A stretch of DNA of 64,000 nucleotides, taken from the NCBI RefSeq assembly GCF_008704655.1, contig NZ_CP023688.1, positions 4,774,001-4,838,000 of the forward strand. Reading direction: 5' to 3'. A model generated the notes under the pieces. It made no database searches. It was not told where the DNA came from and saw nothing but the letters and a program-made list of their open reading frames with translations. The number at the start of each line of letters is the position of its first letter. The stretch's first letter is position 1. Position numbers and translations under genes: made by a program. This stretch comes from Streptomyces rimosus (GTDB lineage Bacteria; Actinomycetota; Actinomycetes; Streptomycetales; Streptomycetaceae). Positions 9,066-17,255 of this stretch are shown here, in pieces.

Positions 9066-10031
9066 TCAGAGCGGGGTGGCCGCCTTGAGGACCAGGAAGA
9101 GGGCCACCGCGGCGTTGAGCGAGGAGAGGGCCGAGGCGGCGGTGCCTGCGGCGGCCACCAGGGCGGCCAGGCCGGCCGGGGTGAGGGCGGGCGGCCAGCT
9201 GCGGGCCGTGGGGGCCGGGCCCAGGAGGGCCGCCACTCGGCGCGGTACGGGGCCGGGCTCCGGGGCGGCGAAGCCCGCCAGCAGGGGGCTGGGCGCGGGC
9301 CGGGAGACCAGTGCGGCCTTGCCCACGGCCCGGGCGGTCAGCCGACGGTCGCCGACGGTCCGCGCCGCCTCCTCGTCGGCCCAGCGCTCGGCGCTGAAGG
9401 CGACCGCCGTACGCAGCGGCAGCAGGAGCGGGTTGGCGCAGCCGGCCAGCCGTACGGCGAGCTGGTAGCGGTGGTGGCGTTCCGCCAGGTGGGCGCGTTC
9501 GTGGGCGAGCAGCGCCCGGCGCTCGTCGCTGTCCAGGCTGTGCAGCATGCCGCGGGAGACCGCGATCCGGCCGGGGCGCGCGGGCCTGCCGGGGCGGGCG
9601 GGCAGGCCGGGGACGGCGTAGGCGTACGGGCTGTCGTCGGGCAGCACCGCCAGTTCCGTACCGGACGGCAGTCCGTCCAGCGCCTGGTGCGTACGGAAGC
9701 GGACGCGGTAGTGGCGGCGCAGCTCGATGCCGCAGGCGGCGAGGACGGCGGCGAGCGCCGCGATCGCGGCGCTGCCCGCGACCTCCGCGATCGGCACCGC
9801 GGCGCGCACCTCCGGGTCGGACCAGCCGTCCGGCAGCGGGTTGCCCGGCAGCTGGGCGGTGCCCACCACCATCAGCAGCGCCAGGCACAGCGTGCTGCAC
9901 ACGCCGAGGACCACGGCCAGCGCGGTCAGCAGGCGGGTGGTGCTGCGCGGGTGCAGGTGCTGGCCGGCGAGGCGGGCGATCGGCAGGGCGGTCAGCGGCA
10001 GCACGAGCGGGAGGAAGACGAAGACGCCCAT
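9066..10031 (-). CDS. M56-family membrane metalloprotease (BlaR1-like sensor)
   Basis: Integral membrane zinc protease that typically partners a BlaI repressor. The 321-residue protein has hydrophobic helices at about 5-20, 34-57, 80-100 and a C-terminal one (about 285-315), with a cytosolic HExxH motif in RRALLAHERAHLAERHHR and a downstream Glu in ERWADEEA as third ligand candidate. No penicillin-binding sensor domain is present, so the signal is not necessarily a beta-lactam. It starts 7 nt after the blaI-type gene and is cotranscribed with it. Role inferred: signal-dependent inactivation of the adjacent repressor. Confidence 0.88.
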   Translation of the reverse strand: MGVFVFLPLVLPLTALPIARLAGQHLHPRSTTRLLTALAVVLGVCSTLCLALLMVVGTAQLPGNPLPDGWSDPEVRAAVPIAEVAGSAAIAALAAVLAACGIELRRHYRVRFRTHQALDGLPSGTELAVLPDDSPYAYAVPGLPARPGRPARPGRIAVSRGMLHSLDSDERRALLAHERAHLAERHHRYQLAVRLAGCANPLLLPLRTAVAFSAERWADEEAARTVGDRRLTARAVGKAALVSRPAPSPLLAGFAAPEPGPVPRRVAALLGPAPTARSWPPALTPAGLAALVAAAGTAASALSSLNAAVALFLVLKAATPL

Positions 10032-10038
10032 CGGTCAG

Positions 10039-10470
10039 TCAGTCCCCGGAACTCTCGGCCGCTCCGGGGCCGCCGGTGGCGCGCTCCAGCAGGGTGCGCA
10101 GCAGCTGCTCGTCCTGGGCGGACAGGGCGGACACGAAGCTGGCCAGTACGGCGTCCCGGTCCGACTCGCTGTCCAGTACGCGGCGCATCCGCAGCGCGGC
10201 GAGCCCCGCCTCGTCGGCGGCCGGGGTCCACACGTAGGACCGGCCGACGCGTTCGCGGGTGACGGCCTTCTTGGCGTGCAGGCGGGAGAGGATCGTCATC
10301 ACCGTCGTGTACGCGAGGTCGCCGCCGAGGTGGTCCTGTACCCAGGCGGCGGTGGCGGGCCCGGGGGAGTGGTGCAGGGCGGCCAGTACCTGTGCCTCCA
10401 GCTCGCCCTGGCCCCGGCGGCGCGCGCGGTCGCGCCCGCCCGGATGGCCGCCGAAGGGGTCCCCGTTCAT
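10039..10470 (-). CDS. BlaI/MecI-family transcriptional repressor
   Basis: Winged-helix repressor of 143 residues: GELEAQVLAALHHSPGPATAAWVQDHL, then the recognition region AYTTVMTILSRLHAKKAVTRERVGRSYVWTP (in two parts here), and a C-terminal dimerisation helix. ATG 10470 is chosen for the GGGAGGC ribosome site 7 nt upstream; the longer frame adds an atypical 33-residue leader. It is the first gene of the pair with the M56 protease and diverges from terD. The palindrome at 10571-10588 lies between the two starts, so it probably represses both itself and terD. Confidence 0.9.
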   Translation of the reverse strand: MNGDPFGGHPGGRDRARRRGQGELEAQVLAALHHSPGPATAAWVQDHLGGDLAYTTVMTILSRLHAKKAVTRERVGRSYVWTPAADEAGLAALRMRRVLDSESDRDAVLASFVSALSAQDEQLLRTLLERATGGPGAAESSGD

Positions 10471-10570
10471 GCCGTAGCCTCCCGTTCCGTGCCGGACGCC
10501 CCGCGGCGGCGGGGCGTCGCCGCATCCTACTGAGCGGGCCGGGAACGCGCCCCGCCCTTCGTTCGTCATC

Positions 10571-10588
10571 CTCTACAGCACTGTAGAG
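10571..10588. promoter_or_regulatory. BlaI-type operator 2 (blaI/terD divergent promoter)
   Basis: CTCTACA-GCAC-TGTAGAG is a perfect 7+4+7 inverted repeat in the 171-bp gap between the repressor gene and terD. It shares the core with operators 1 and 3. Confidence 0.78.
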
Positions 10589-10641
10589 ATTGTGGCCCGC
10601 CGCACAAGGAGGCCACACACCCCGACCCGGGAGGAACATCC

Positions 10642-11217
10642 ATGGGAGTCTCGCTGGCCAAGGGCGGCAACGTCTCGCTGTCGAAGGAGGCGCCCGGCCT
10701 GACCGCCGTGACGGTGGGCCTCGGCTGGGACGTGCGGACCACCACCGGCACCGACTACGACCTGGACGCGAGCGCCCTGCTGTGCAACGAGTCCGGCAAG
10801 GTCGTCTCGGACCGGCACTTCGTCTTCTACAACAACCTCACCAGCCCGGACGGCTCGGTGCAGCACACCGGTGACAACCTCACCGGTGAGGGCGAGGGCG
10901 ACGACGAGTCGATCAACGTGAACCTGGCGGGCGTGCCCGCCGAGGTCGCCAAGATCGTCTTCCCGGTCTCCATCCACGACGCGCAGAACCGCGGCCAGAG
11001 CTTCGGCCAGGTCCGCAACGCGTTCATCCGCGTCGTCAACCAGGCCAACGGCACCGAGCTGGCCCGCTACGACCTCACCGAGGACGCCTCGACCGAGACC
11101 GCCATGGTCTTCGGCGAGCTGTACCGGCACGGCGCGGAGTGGAAGTTCCGCGCGGTGGGCCAGGGCTACGCGTCCGGGCTGGCCGGTATCGCGGCGGACT
11201 TCGGGGTCAACGTCTGA
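10642..11217 (+). CDS. terD: TerD-family stress protein
   Basis: Calcium-binding protein of the tellurite/stress-resistance family. The 191-residue product shows the typical start [20 protein letters not shown], the [10 protein letters not shown] acidic motif, [13 protein letters not shown], and a second acidic cluster [11 protein letters not shown]; these Asp-rich loops bind Ca2+ in known members. The ATG has GGAGGAAC upstream. Convergent with the terB gene and divergent from the BlaI-type repressor, with a shared operator at 10571-10588. The biochemical role of the family is unresolved; membrane-associated stress sensing is the usual proposal. Confidence 0.93.
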   Translation: MGVSLAKGGNVSLSKEAPGLTAVTVGLGWDVRTTTGTDYDLDASALLCNESGKVVSDRHFVFYNNLTSPDGSVQHTGDNLTGEGEGDDESINVNLAGVPAEVAKIVFPVSIHDAQNRGQSFGQVRNAFIRVVNQANGTELARYDLTEDASTETAMVFGELYRHGAEWKFRAVGQGYASGLAGIAADFGVNV

Positions 11218-11259
11218 GACGTGGCCGCACCACGGCCCGTACGGCCGTGACCGGTACGA

Positions 11260-11295
11260 CGGCGGGCCCGCGGCGTGTGTGCCGCGGGCCCGCCG
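11260..11295. terminator. Bidirectional terminator hairpin between terD and terB
   Basis: A perfect 15-bp stem (11260-11274 with 11281-11295) around GTGTGT, in the 128-bp gap between two convergent genes. A weaker 7-bp hairpin precedes it (11231-11249). Confidence 0.8.
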
Positions 11296-11345
11296 CCGTA
11301 TGCCGGAGCTTTGTACCCGGACCTCGTGCCCGGACCGGGCCCGGA

Positions 11346-11801
11346 TCAGAGATCGAACTCGGCCGGCGGAATGTCCAGCGCGTAGCAGACCTCGCGCACC
11401 ACGGCCTGCTCGGTCTTGTCGAAGTCGCCGTCGGCGCCGCCGATGACGATGCCGATCTGGATGACGGCACGCGCCTCGACCGGCTTCTTCTTCACCTTGC
11501 CGATCTCCTGCATGAGGCCGACCTTGCCGAAGTCGAAGTCGGCGGACAGCTTGTCCAGGTAGTCGTCGAAGCGGCGGCGCAGGTCGTCGGCGGAGAAGTT
11601 CTGCAGCACCTCGTTGGTGGCGATGAGCTGGGCCACCCGCTGCCGCTCGGAGGGGTCGACGTGGCCGTCGGCGGCGGCGACGAGCGCGCACATCGCCATG
11701 CTCGCGTCCCGGAAGGCGCCGCTCTTCAGTTCGTTCTTCTTGGCGACGAGCTGGTTCTGCATCGTCTGGGCGGAATCCTTGATCCGGTCCCACAGAGCCA
11801 T
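11346..11801 (-). CDS. terB: TerB-family tellurite resistance/stress protein
   Basis: All-helical TerB protein of 151 residues, usually cytosolic and linked to TerD/TerC complexes. It shows MALWDRIKDSAQTMQNQL at the start, MCALVAAADGHVDPSERQR (metal-binding-type Asp/Glu loop) and a second loop GGADGDFDKTEQAVVREVC. The ATG at 11801 has AAGGAGAT 7 nt upstream; the longer open frame runs through the promoter and operator. The palindrome at 11867-11886 lies 65 bp before the start, implying the same repressor as terD. Convergent with terD, so the two are a divergent-control, convergent-end pair. Confidence 0.92.
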   Translation of the reverse strand: MALWDRIKDSAQTMQNQLVAKKNELKSGAFRDASMAMCALVAAADGHVDPSERQRVAQLIATNEVLQNFSADDLRRRFDDYLDKLSADFDFGKVGLMQEIGKVKKKPVEARAVIQIGIVIGGADGDFDKTEQAVVREVCYALDIPPAEFDL

Positions 11802-11866
11802 GTGGATCTCCTTGTCGTTCCCGCGGGGTGCCGCGCACCGTTCGCCATCGAGTAATGCGCAAGCAA

Positions 11867-11886
11867 AATCTACAGGCTTGTAGATT
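11867..11886. promoter_or_regulatory. BlaI-type operator 3 (terB promoter)
   Basis: AATCTACA-GGCT-TGTAGATT, a perfect 8+4+8 inverted repeat, 65 bp before the terB start. Core identical to the other two sites. Confidence 0.75.
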
Positions 11887-11923
11887 CTCGCGGGACACGG
11901 CCCACCCTGGCGGACGCACACAT

Positions 11924-11957
11924 GCGGAGGGCCGGGGCAGCTGCCCCGGCCCTCCGC
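11924..11957. terminator. 34-nt perfect palindrome downstream of the phosphatase gene
   Basis: Two 17-nt arms (11924-11940 and 11941-11957) are exact reverse complements with no loop bases, centred on CAGCTG. It lies 66 nt after the phosphatase stop on the minus strand, so a terminator is the simplest reading. Confidence 0.65.
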
Positions 11958-12022
11958 ACCCCCCGTTCCCCCCGAAAGCCCCCCTCGGGCTCAGGTGGTG
12001 GTCAGGCTCGCCGCCCGCCCCC

Positions 12023-13405
12023 TCATCGCAGCCGCAGCGCGGTGCGGATCGTGGTGAACAGCTGCGTCTGGTCGGTGACGCCGAGCACGCGGTACGCCTG
12101 CGGGCCCTGCGCGGCGATCCGGACCTGGGTACCGGTGTGCTCCTGCGACTGGCCCGGCGTGTTGGTCGAGTAGTTGACCTTCAGCTTGCCGCCCTCGTCC
12201 GTGACGAGCGTCGAGGAGAGGCCGGGCGGCTGGGCGTCCAGCGGCACGATCTGGCTGGAGTGGCCGTGGTCCGCGGTGGTGACGACGAGCGTGTCCGGGT
12301 GCTTGGCGGCGTAGTCCCGCGCCACCTTCACCGCGCGGTCGAACGCGGCGGTCTCGCCGATCTGGCCGCAGGGGTCGGCCGCGTGGTCCTGCTTGTCGAT
12401 CGAGGCGCCCTCGACCTGGAGGAAGAAGCCCTTGTCCCGGCCGTGGCCGCGCTGCGACTTCTGCTTCTTCTCCAGCAGCTGGATGGCCTTGGCGGCCTGC
12501 TCGTCCAGGGCGGGCGTGCCCTTGGGCCGGTTCGGGTTGCCGGTGGTGCAGCGCTGCGGGTCGGTGCCGCCCACGGCGGCGGGCTTGCCGGTCCACTCCA
12601 CGGGCACGTTGCCCGGAGCGAACAGCCCGAGCACCGGCTTGCCGCCCGCGACGCTCTTGACGCGCTGGAGGCCGTCCCGGTCGGTGACGACCTGGTAGCC
12701 CAGCTTGCGCGCCTGCTCGGCCACCGTCAGGCCCTTGTACGGACCCTCGGTGATCTTCTGGTCGAAGCGCTGCTTGCCGCCGCCGAGGAGCACGTCCACC
12801 TTGTGGTTCACGCTCTGCTCGGCGATCGAGCCGGGGCCACCCTTGCCGATCTTGTCGGTGGGGCACTTGGCCATGTCGGCCGGGCCCTGGCAGCTGCGGT
12901 CGGTGGCGTGCGAGGCGAGCACGGCCGGGGTGGCGTCGGTCAGCTCGGCGGTGGTGACGGACCCGGTGGCGTAACCGTTCTGCTGCGCCAGCTCCAGGAT
13001 CGTCGGCAGCGCCTTGTCGGTGTCCGGCGTCTTGGATATCCGCCCGTTGACGGTCTTGTGCCCGGTGGCCCAGCCGCTGCCGCTGGCCGCGGAGTCCGTC
13101 ACGTAGTCCGGCTTCTTGTTCTTGTCCACGGCGTACGTCGTGTAGGCGCCGGTCAGCGGGAACCCGTCCATGTTCAGCCGCCCGGCGGCCCCCACGGTGT
13201 AGTCCCGCGCGAGGGTGATCTCGCTGTCCCCCATCCCGTCACCGATCAGCAGAATGACGTTCTTCGCCGCCCCGCCCCGGATCGCCCGCTCCGCCTGGTG
13301 CTCGGACCCGAAGGCGGCGGCCCCCGCGGGCACGGCCGCGGCGGCGGCGAGCGCCACGGCGGCACCGGTGATGACGCTGCGACGGGACAGGCGCAGTCTT
13401 CGCAT
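12023..13405 (-). CDS. phoA: Secreted alkaline phosphatase, PhoA family, Tat substrate
   Basis: Releases phosphate from monoesters outside the cell. The 460-residue precursor begins MRRLRLSRRSVITGAAVALA, a twin-arginine signal (RRSVI) with an Ala-rich h-region and an AxA site (GAAAF). The mature part has the metal/phosphate motifs NVILLIGDGMGDSE, the nucleophile Ser in TDSAASGSGWATGHK, VEGASIDKQDHAADP, TTADHGHSSQ and a final metal His in QEHTGTQV. ATG 13405 is chosen for GAGGAGT 4 nt upstream and the signal peptide; a longer frame exists. A PHO-box-like repeat at 13459-13480 suggests PhoP control under phosphate starvation. Confidence 0.93.
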   Translation of the reverse strand: MRRLRLSRRSVITGAAVALAAAAAVPAGAAAFGSEHQAERAIRGGAAKNVILLIGDGMGDSEITLARDYTVGAAGRLNMDGFPLTGAYTTYAVDKNKKPDYVTDSAASGSGWATGHKTVNGRISKTPDTDKALPTILELAQQNGYATGSVTTAELTDATPAVLASHATDRSCQGPADMAKCPTDKIGKGGPGSIAEQSVNHKVDVLLGGGKQRFDQKITEGPYKGLTVAEQARKLGYQVVTDRDGLQRVKSVAGGKPVLGLFAPGNVPVEWTGKPAAVGGTDPQRCTTGNPNRPKGTPALDEQAAKAIQLLEKKQKSQRGHGRDKGFFLQVEGASIDKQDHAADPCGQIGETAAFDRAVKVARDYAAKHPDTLVVTTADHGHSSQIVPLDAQPPGLSSTLVTDEGGKLKVNYSTNTPGQSQEHTGTQVRIAAQGPQAYRVLGVTDQTQLFTTIRTALRLR

Positions 13406-13458
13406 GAGTACTCCTCTTCGCTCGCCGGCCGTGTGCCGACGCGCTGAAGCCCACCAGC

Positions 13459-13480
13459 CCCCGGTGAACCGGGGGTGACG
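13459..13480 (-). promoter_or_regulatory. PHO box (PhoP-binding direct repeat) upstream of phoA
   Basis: On the minus strand two adjacent 11-nt units read CGTCACCCCCG and GTTCACCGGGG, matching the Streptomyces PHO-box unit built on GTTCACC. They end 54 bp before the phosphatase ATG. The rest of the 382-bp gap to the next gene (13406-13787) shows no other clear feature. Confidence 0.65.
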
Positions 13481-13787
13481 GCTGTGCGGCGTCTTGGCCG
13501 CCGCGGGGGCAACGGGGGGTGGTCGGCGGGGCGGCGCGGGAGCGGGGGCGGTACGGACGCGTCCCCGGGAAATCCGCCCCCGCTGCGCCGACCGAGTGGT
13601 GTTCATCCGAAGAACGGCGAATCGCGGACGAGGGTCCTCGTGTTCCCGGGGCGTTTACACATCATGAGGAAAGTACGCAAATCGGTCATCGGGACAAGCG
13701 CCTGTGCGGCGCTGGAACACCGCCTCCCCGCGGTGCCGTCCGAGGGCCGGGGAATGACCGCAGGACCGAGCAGAGAAGAGAGGGATC

Positions 13788-14279
13788 ATGGCCGCCACCA
13801 AGGTCACGAGACTCTGGGCCGCTTTCGTCGTCGTCATCGTCAAGGTGCTTGCCGCGCTGGGCTTCCGTACGCCCGCCGCTGTCACCGCCACTGCCACTGC
13901 CACCACCGCCGGTCCGGTCGCCGCCCCGGCGCCGGTTCCCGCCGAGGCCGGGGACGGCTGGGCCGCCCTGCCGGCCGAGGCCGATACCGGGGAGCCGGTG
14001 GGTGAACGGGGCCGTTGGGCCGAAGACGCACGGGCCTTCGCGCCGCCCCGCATGCGGTACGGGCGCATTCTGCCGCCGACGATGAAACAGCGCATCCGGG
14101 CGGAGGCGCACGGTGCGGCGCCCAGTTCGCGCAGTGTGCCGGTTGAGTTGTCCGACGCCCCGTACACGGGGCCGGTGGGCGCGCCGCCGGCTCGTCCGGT
14201 CAGCGCGCCGCCCGCCCGTGCGGTCAGCGTGCCGCAGGCCCGCCGGCCCGAGCGCGAGCGGCAGCTCTGCCCTGCCTGA
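13788..14279 (+). CDS. Small conserved actinomycete protein (DUF6344-like)
   Basis: 163 residues. An N-terminal hydrophobic segment (LWAAFVVVIVKVLAALGF) is followed by an Ala/Thr/Pro-rich linker, a conserved-looking patch RYGRILPPTMKQRIRAEAHG (about residues 91-110), and a C-terminal low-complexity tail with repeated PPARPVSAPPARAVS. I recall similar streptomycete proteins of unknown function (DUF6344) and assign the family tentatively. The membrane segment without a clear cleavage site suggests an anchored protein. AGAGAGGGATC precedes the ATG. It converges with the MFS gene, 16 nt away. Confidence 0.7.
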   Translation: MAATKVTRLWAAFVVVIVKVLAALGFRTPAAVTATATATTAGPVAAPAPVPAEAGDGWAALPAEADTGEPVGERGRWAEDARAFAPPRMRYGRILPPTMKQRIRAEAHGAAPSSRSVPVELSDAPYTGPVGAPPARPVSAPPARAVSVPQARRPERERQLCPA

Positions 14280-14295
14280 GGCCGGCTCGACGGGC

Positions 14296-16161
14296 TTACG
14301 TCCGCGGCCTTGTGGCGACGGCCTCCTGGGTGAGGTCGAAGTCGAGGCGGCGTTCCCGGTCGCCGGGGGCGAACGTGACCCGGTCGGCGTGCGGCGGGTA
14401 GCCGGCGGCGGTCAGGGTGTAGGCGCCGGGCGCGAGACCGGTGACGGCGAAGGAGCCGTCCGGTCCGGTGACGGTGTGGGCGGCGGGTGAGCCGTCCGGT
14501 CCCTGGAGAGTGACGACGGCGTCCGGCAGCGGGCGTCCGTGCGGGTCCCGTACGGTGCCGCGCAGAGCGGCCGGCGGGGGCATCGGCGTGGTGGCGTCGG
14601 TGGTGCCCGCGGGGTCCGCGTCCCGGGTGACCCGTTCGAACGCTCCGGTTTCCGCCTCGCTGCGGGCCAGCAGCCGCGGCGTGCCCGGCTTGGGCCGGGA
14701 CGGGAGGAACGCCGCCAGGACGAGGCCGATGGCCACGGCGCCGGTGGCGATGGCGAACGAGACGCGGAAGCCGGCCATGGTCGGTACCGTCACGGCGCCC
14801 GCGGGGGCGGACAGATGGGCCAGGACCATGCCGATGACCGCGCTCGACACCGAGGTGCCGATGGAGCGCATCAGGGTGTTCAGGCCGTTGGCGGCGCTGG
14901 TCTCGGACGGGTCGACGGCGCCGACGATCAGGGCGGGCAGCGAGGAGTAGGCCAGGCCGATGCCCGCGCCGACCACGACCGAGATGATCACGGTCTGCCA
15001 GGGGGCGCTCATCAGGCCCAGGCCCGCGCCGTAGCCGATGGCGATGACGAGCATGCCGAGCATGAGGGTGGCCTTGGGGCCGCGCCGGGCCGAGATGCGC
15101 GCGTACACGGGCGCGGTGAGCATCATCGTCAGGCCGAGCGGTGCCACGCACAGGCCCGCGACGACCATCGTCTGGCCCAGCCCGTAGCCGGTGGACTTCG
15201 GGAGCTGGAGGAGCTGCGGCAGGACGAGGGAGATCGCGTAGAAGGCGACGCCGACCATGATGGACGTGAGGTTGGTGAGCAGCACCTCGCGGCGCGCGGT
15301 GGTGCGCAGGTCCACCAGCGGTGCGGTGACGCGCAGTTCGTAGACGCCCCACAGGAGCAGCAGGGCGACCGCGCCGCCGAACAGGCCGAGGGTGGTGGGC
15401 GAACCCCAGCCCCAGTCGCTGCCCTTGGTGATCGGCAGCAGCAGGCAGACGAGTCCACCGGTCAGTCCGATGGCGCCGAGCACGTCGAAGCGGCCGGTGG
15501 CCCGTACGGACGACTCGGGGACGCAGACGACGCTGAGCAGCATGGCCAGTACGCCCAGGCCCGCGGCGCCGAAGAACAGCGCGTGCCAGTCGGCCTGCTG
15601 GGCGACCAGGGAGGCGGCGGGCAGCGCGAGGCCGCCGCCGACGCCGATGGAGGAGCTCATCAGCGCCATGGCGGAGCCGAGGCGTTCGCGCGGCAGCTGG
15701 TCGCGCATGATGCCGATACCGAGGGGGATGGCGCCCATGGCGAAGCCCTGGAGCGCCCTGCCTATCAGCATCGTGGCCATGTCAACCGTGAAGCCGCAGA
15801 TCAGCGAGCCGACGACCATGAAGGCGAGGCTGGCCAGCAGCATCCGCCGCTTGCCGTAGAGGTCGCCGAGGCGGCCCATGATGGGGGTGGCCACGGCGCC
15901 GGTGAGCAGCGTGGCGGTCATCACCCAGGTGGCGTTGCTCGGGGCGGTGGCCAGGAGGACCGGCAGGTCCTTGATGACGGGCACCAGCATCGTCTGCATG
16001 ACGGCGACGACGATGCCGGCGAAGGCGAGGACGGGGACGACGGCGCCGCCCGCGCTCCGCCGGTCTCGCGGCGGGTCGTGGGGCGGCTCGGTGGGTGCGG
16101 GCATCGGGTGCGCGGCGGTGGGCGCCGGTTCCCCGGCGCGCTGGTCCGTCGTCTGCGGCAT
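14296..16161 (-). CDS. MFS drug exporter (DHA2, 14 TM) with C-terminal CarboxypepD_reg-like domain
   Basis: Proton-driven multidrug efflux pump at the inner membrane. Of 621 residues, about 45-510 form a 14-helix MFS core with TWVMTATLLTGAVATPIMGRLGDLYGKRR (in two parts: motif A is GRLGDLYGKRR) and the drug-pump motif C region GIGVGGGLALP. After residue about 540 there is a soluble Ig-like segment, ALRGTVRDPHGRPLPDAVV...TGPDGSFAVTGLAPGAYTLT, matching the carboxypeptidase regulatory-like fold. ATG 16161 has GGAGG 8 nt upstream. The fused beta-sandwich is unusual for transporters in general, though I recall it in some streptomycete pumps. Substrate unknown. Confidence 0.88.
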   Translation of the reverse strand: MPQTTDQRAGEPAPTAAHPMPAPTEPPHDPPRDRRSAGGAVVPVLAFAGIVVAVMQTMLVPVIKDLPVLLATAPSNATWVMTATLLTGAVATPIMGRLGDLYGKRRMLLASLAFMVVGSLICGFTVDMATMLIGRALQGFAMGAIPLGIGIMRDQLPRERLGSAMALMSSSIGVGGGLALPAASLVAQQADWHALFFGAAGLGVLAMLLSVVCVPESSVRATGRFDVLGAIGLTGGLVCLLLPITKGSDWGWGSPTTLGLFGGAVALLLLWGVYELRVTAPLVDLRTTARREVLLTNLTSIMVGVAFYAISLVLPQLLQLPKSTGYGLGQTMVVAGLCVAPLGLTMMLTAPVYARISARRGPKATLMLGMLVIAIGYGAGLGLMSAPWQTVIISVVVGAGIGLAYSSLPALIVGAVDPSETSAANGLNTLMRSIGTSVSSAVIGMVLAHLSAPAGAVTVPTMAGFRVSFAIATGAVAIGLVLAAFLPSRPKPGTPRLLARSEAETGAFERVTRDADPAGTTDATTPMPPPAALRGTVRDPHGRPLPDAVVTLQGPDGSPAAHTVTGPDGSFAVTGLAPGAYTLTAAGYPPHADRVTFAPGDRERRLDFDLTQEAVATRPRT

Positions 16162-16333
16162 ACGTGCGGCCTCCGGTCGGTGCAAGTGGGTGCCCCTTGA
16201 ACGCTTTTGGCGGCGTGGGCATTCCAACGCGTCCCGTAAAGGCGGTACTCGGGTCTGCCGGGGAGCACGGGCCGTCCCCGCGTACGGTGGCCGGGGCGCG
16301 CCGTCAGCCGGGCGCCGTCGCCGAACCACCGTC

Positions 16334-16936
16334 TCAGGAACCCGGCTTGCGGGACATGGACCACGTGCGCGGGCCGCCGCCGGGCAGGACGCACTCGGCC
16401 GTCACCTCGAAACCGAGGTGTTCGTAGAAGCGCACGTTGCGCTCGTCGGAGGTCTCCAGGAAGGCGGGCACGCCCGCCGCGTCGGCGGCCTCCAGACCGG
16501 GGCGGATCACCGCGCCGCCCAGCCCCCGGCCCTGCCGGTCCGGGTCCACGCCGACCGAGCCGAGGAACCACACGGGCCCGGTGGGCCGGTGCGGTCCCAG
16601 CGCGGCCTCGGTCTGCGCGAAGATCTCGGCCCGGTCCCCGGCGATCTCCGCGAACAGCGGTCCCAGCTCGGCGAACACGCTGCCCGCTTCGGCGGTCTCC
16701 GGTGTGGTCCACGCGGCCACCGCGGCACCGCCGTCGGCCACCCACACCCGGCCGTGCTCCAGGCCGATACGGGTGAGGAACAGCTCGTTGAAGCGGTGCA
16801 GCCGGTCGAGGTGGCCGTCGGCCGCGATGGTGTGGCGGGTGAAGGGGTAGTCGGAGAAGGCCCGCCGGAGAGTGCGCAGGGCCCGGGGGAGGTCGTCGCG
16901 GGTGGCGGGGCGAACCGCGGGGGTGCTCGTGGTCAT
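16334..16936 (-). CDS. GNAT-family N-acetyltransferase
   Basis: Cytosolic acetyl-CoA-dependent acetyltransferase, substrate unknown. The 200-residue protein shows the N-terminal RPATRDDLPRALRTLRRAF, the acetyl-CoA loop VGVDPDRQGRGLGGAVIRPGL (motif A, Q/RxxGxG/A; 20 residues shown at most in its core VDPDRQGRGLGG) and the C-terminal FLETSDERNVRFYEHLGFEV. Start ATG 16936 is where homology begins; GTG 16945 is possible. Monocistronic on the minus strand. Confidence 0.85.
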   Translation of the reverse strand: MTTSTPAVRPATRDDLPRALRTLRRAFSDYPFTRHTIAADGHLDRLHRFNELFLTRIGLEHGRVWVADGGAAVAAWTTPETAEAGSVFAELGPLFAEIAGDRAEIFAQTEAALGPHRPTGPVWFLGSVGVDPDRQGRGLGGAVIRPGLEAADAAGVPAFLETSDERNVRFYEHLGFEVTAECVLPGGGPRTWSMSRKPGS

Positions 16937-17255
16937 GGGTGACACCGGTTCGGTCGGACGGACACGCCTTTGGTAGCGGGGTGCTCGTACGGCTGTGGTG
17001 CGGCCGCCGCGTACGGGCCTGGCGAGGCGGTGCGGAGGAAGAGCGGGACGTGTCAGGAGCGACAACCCCCGGCGGTCGTGTCTCAGGTAATAACACGCCC
17101 TGGAGCTTGGCAAGTTCCCGGTGAGGGAACGCCGGGTTCCGTACGGGGTGGGCCATGCGTTCAGGCCACCGGGAGCGGCGGGTGACAGCCCCACCCCATG
17201 CGCCGGGCCCGGGTCGGCGCGCGACCCGGGCCCGGCGTGGGGGGAGGGGGATGGC
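16937..17255. other. Intergenic region between GNAT and kinase genes
   Basis: About 320 bp holding the GNAT promoter (right of 16936) and, at 17202-17238, the kinase terminator. A less GC-rich stretch around 17080-17100 (GTAATAACACG) may contain the GNAT promoter. No credible gene. Confidence 0.5.
17202..17238 (-). terminator. Terminator hairpin after the sensor kinase
   Basis: Perfect 16-bp stem, CGCCGGGCCCGGGTCG (17202-17217) with 17223-17238 and a 5-nt loop, 18 nt past the kinase stop on the minus strand. Confidence 0.8.

Noticed and set aside
8931..10262. Plus-strand open frame opposite the M56 and BlaI-type genes
   Set aside because: Low-complexity Gly/Arg/Ala product; the minus-strand genes have clear family motifs and ribosome sites.
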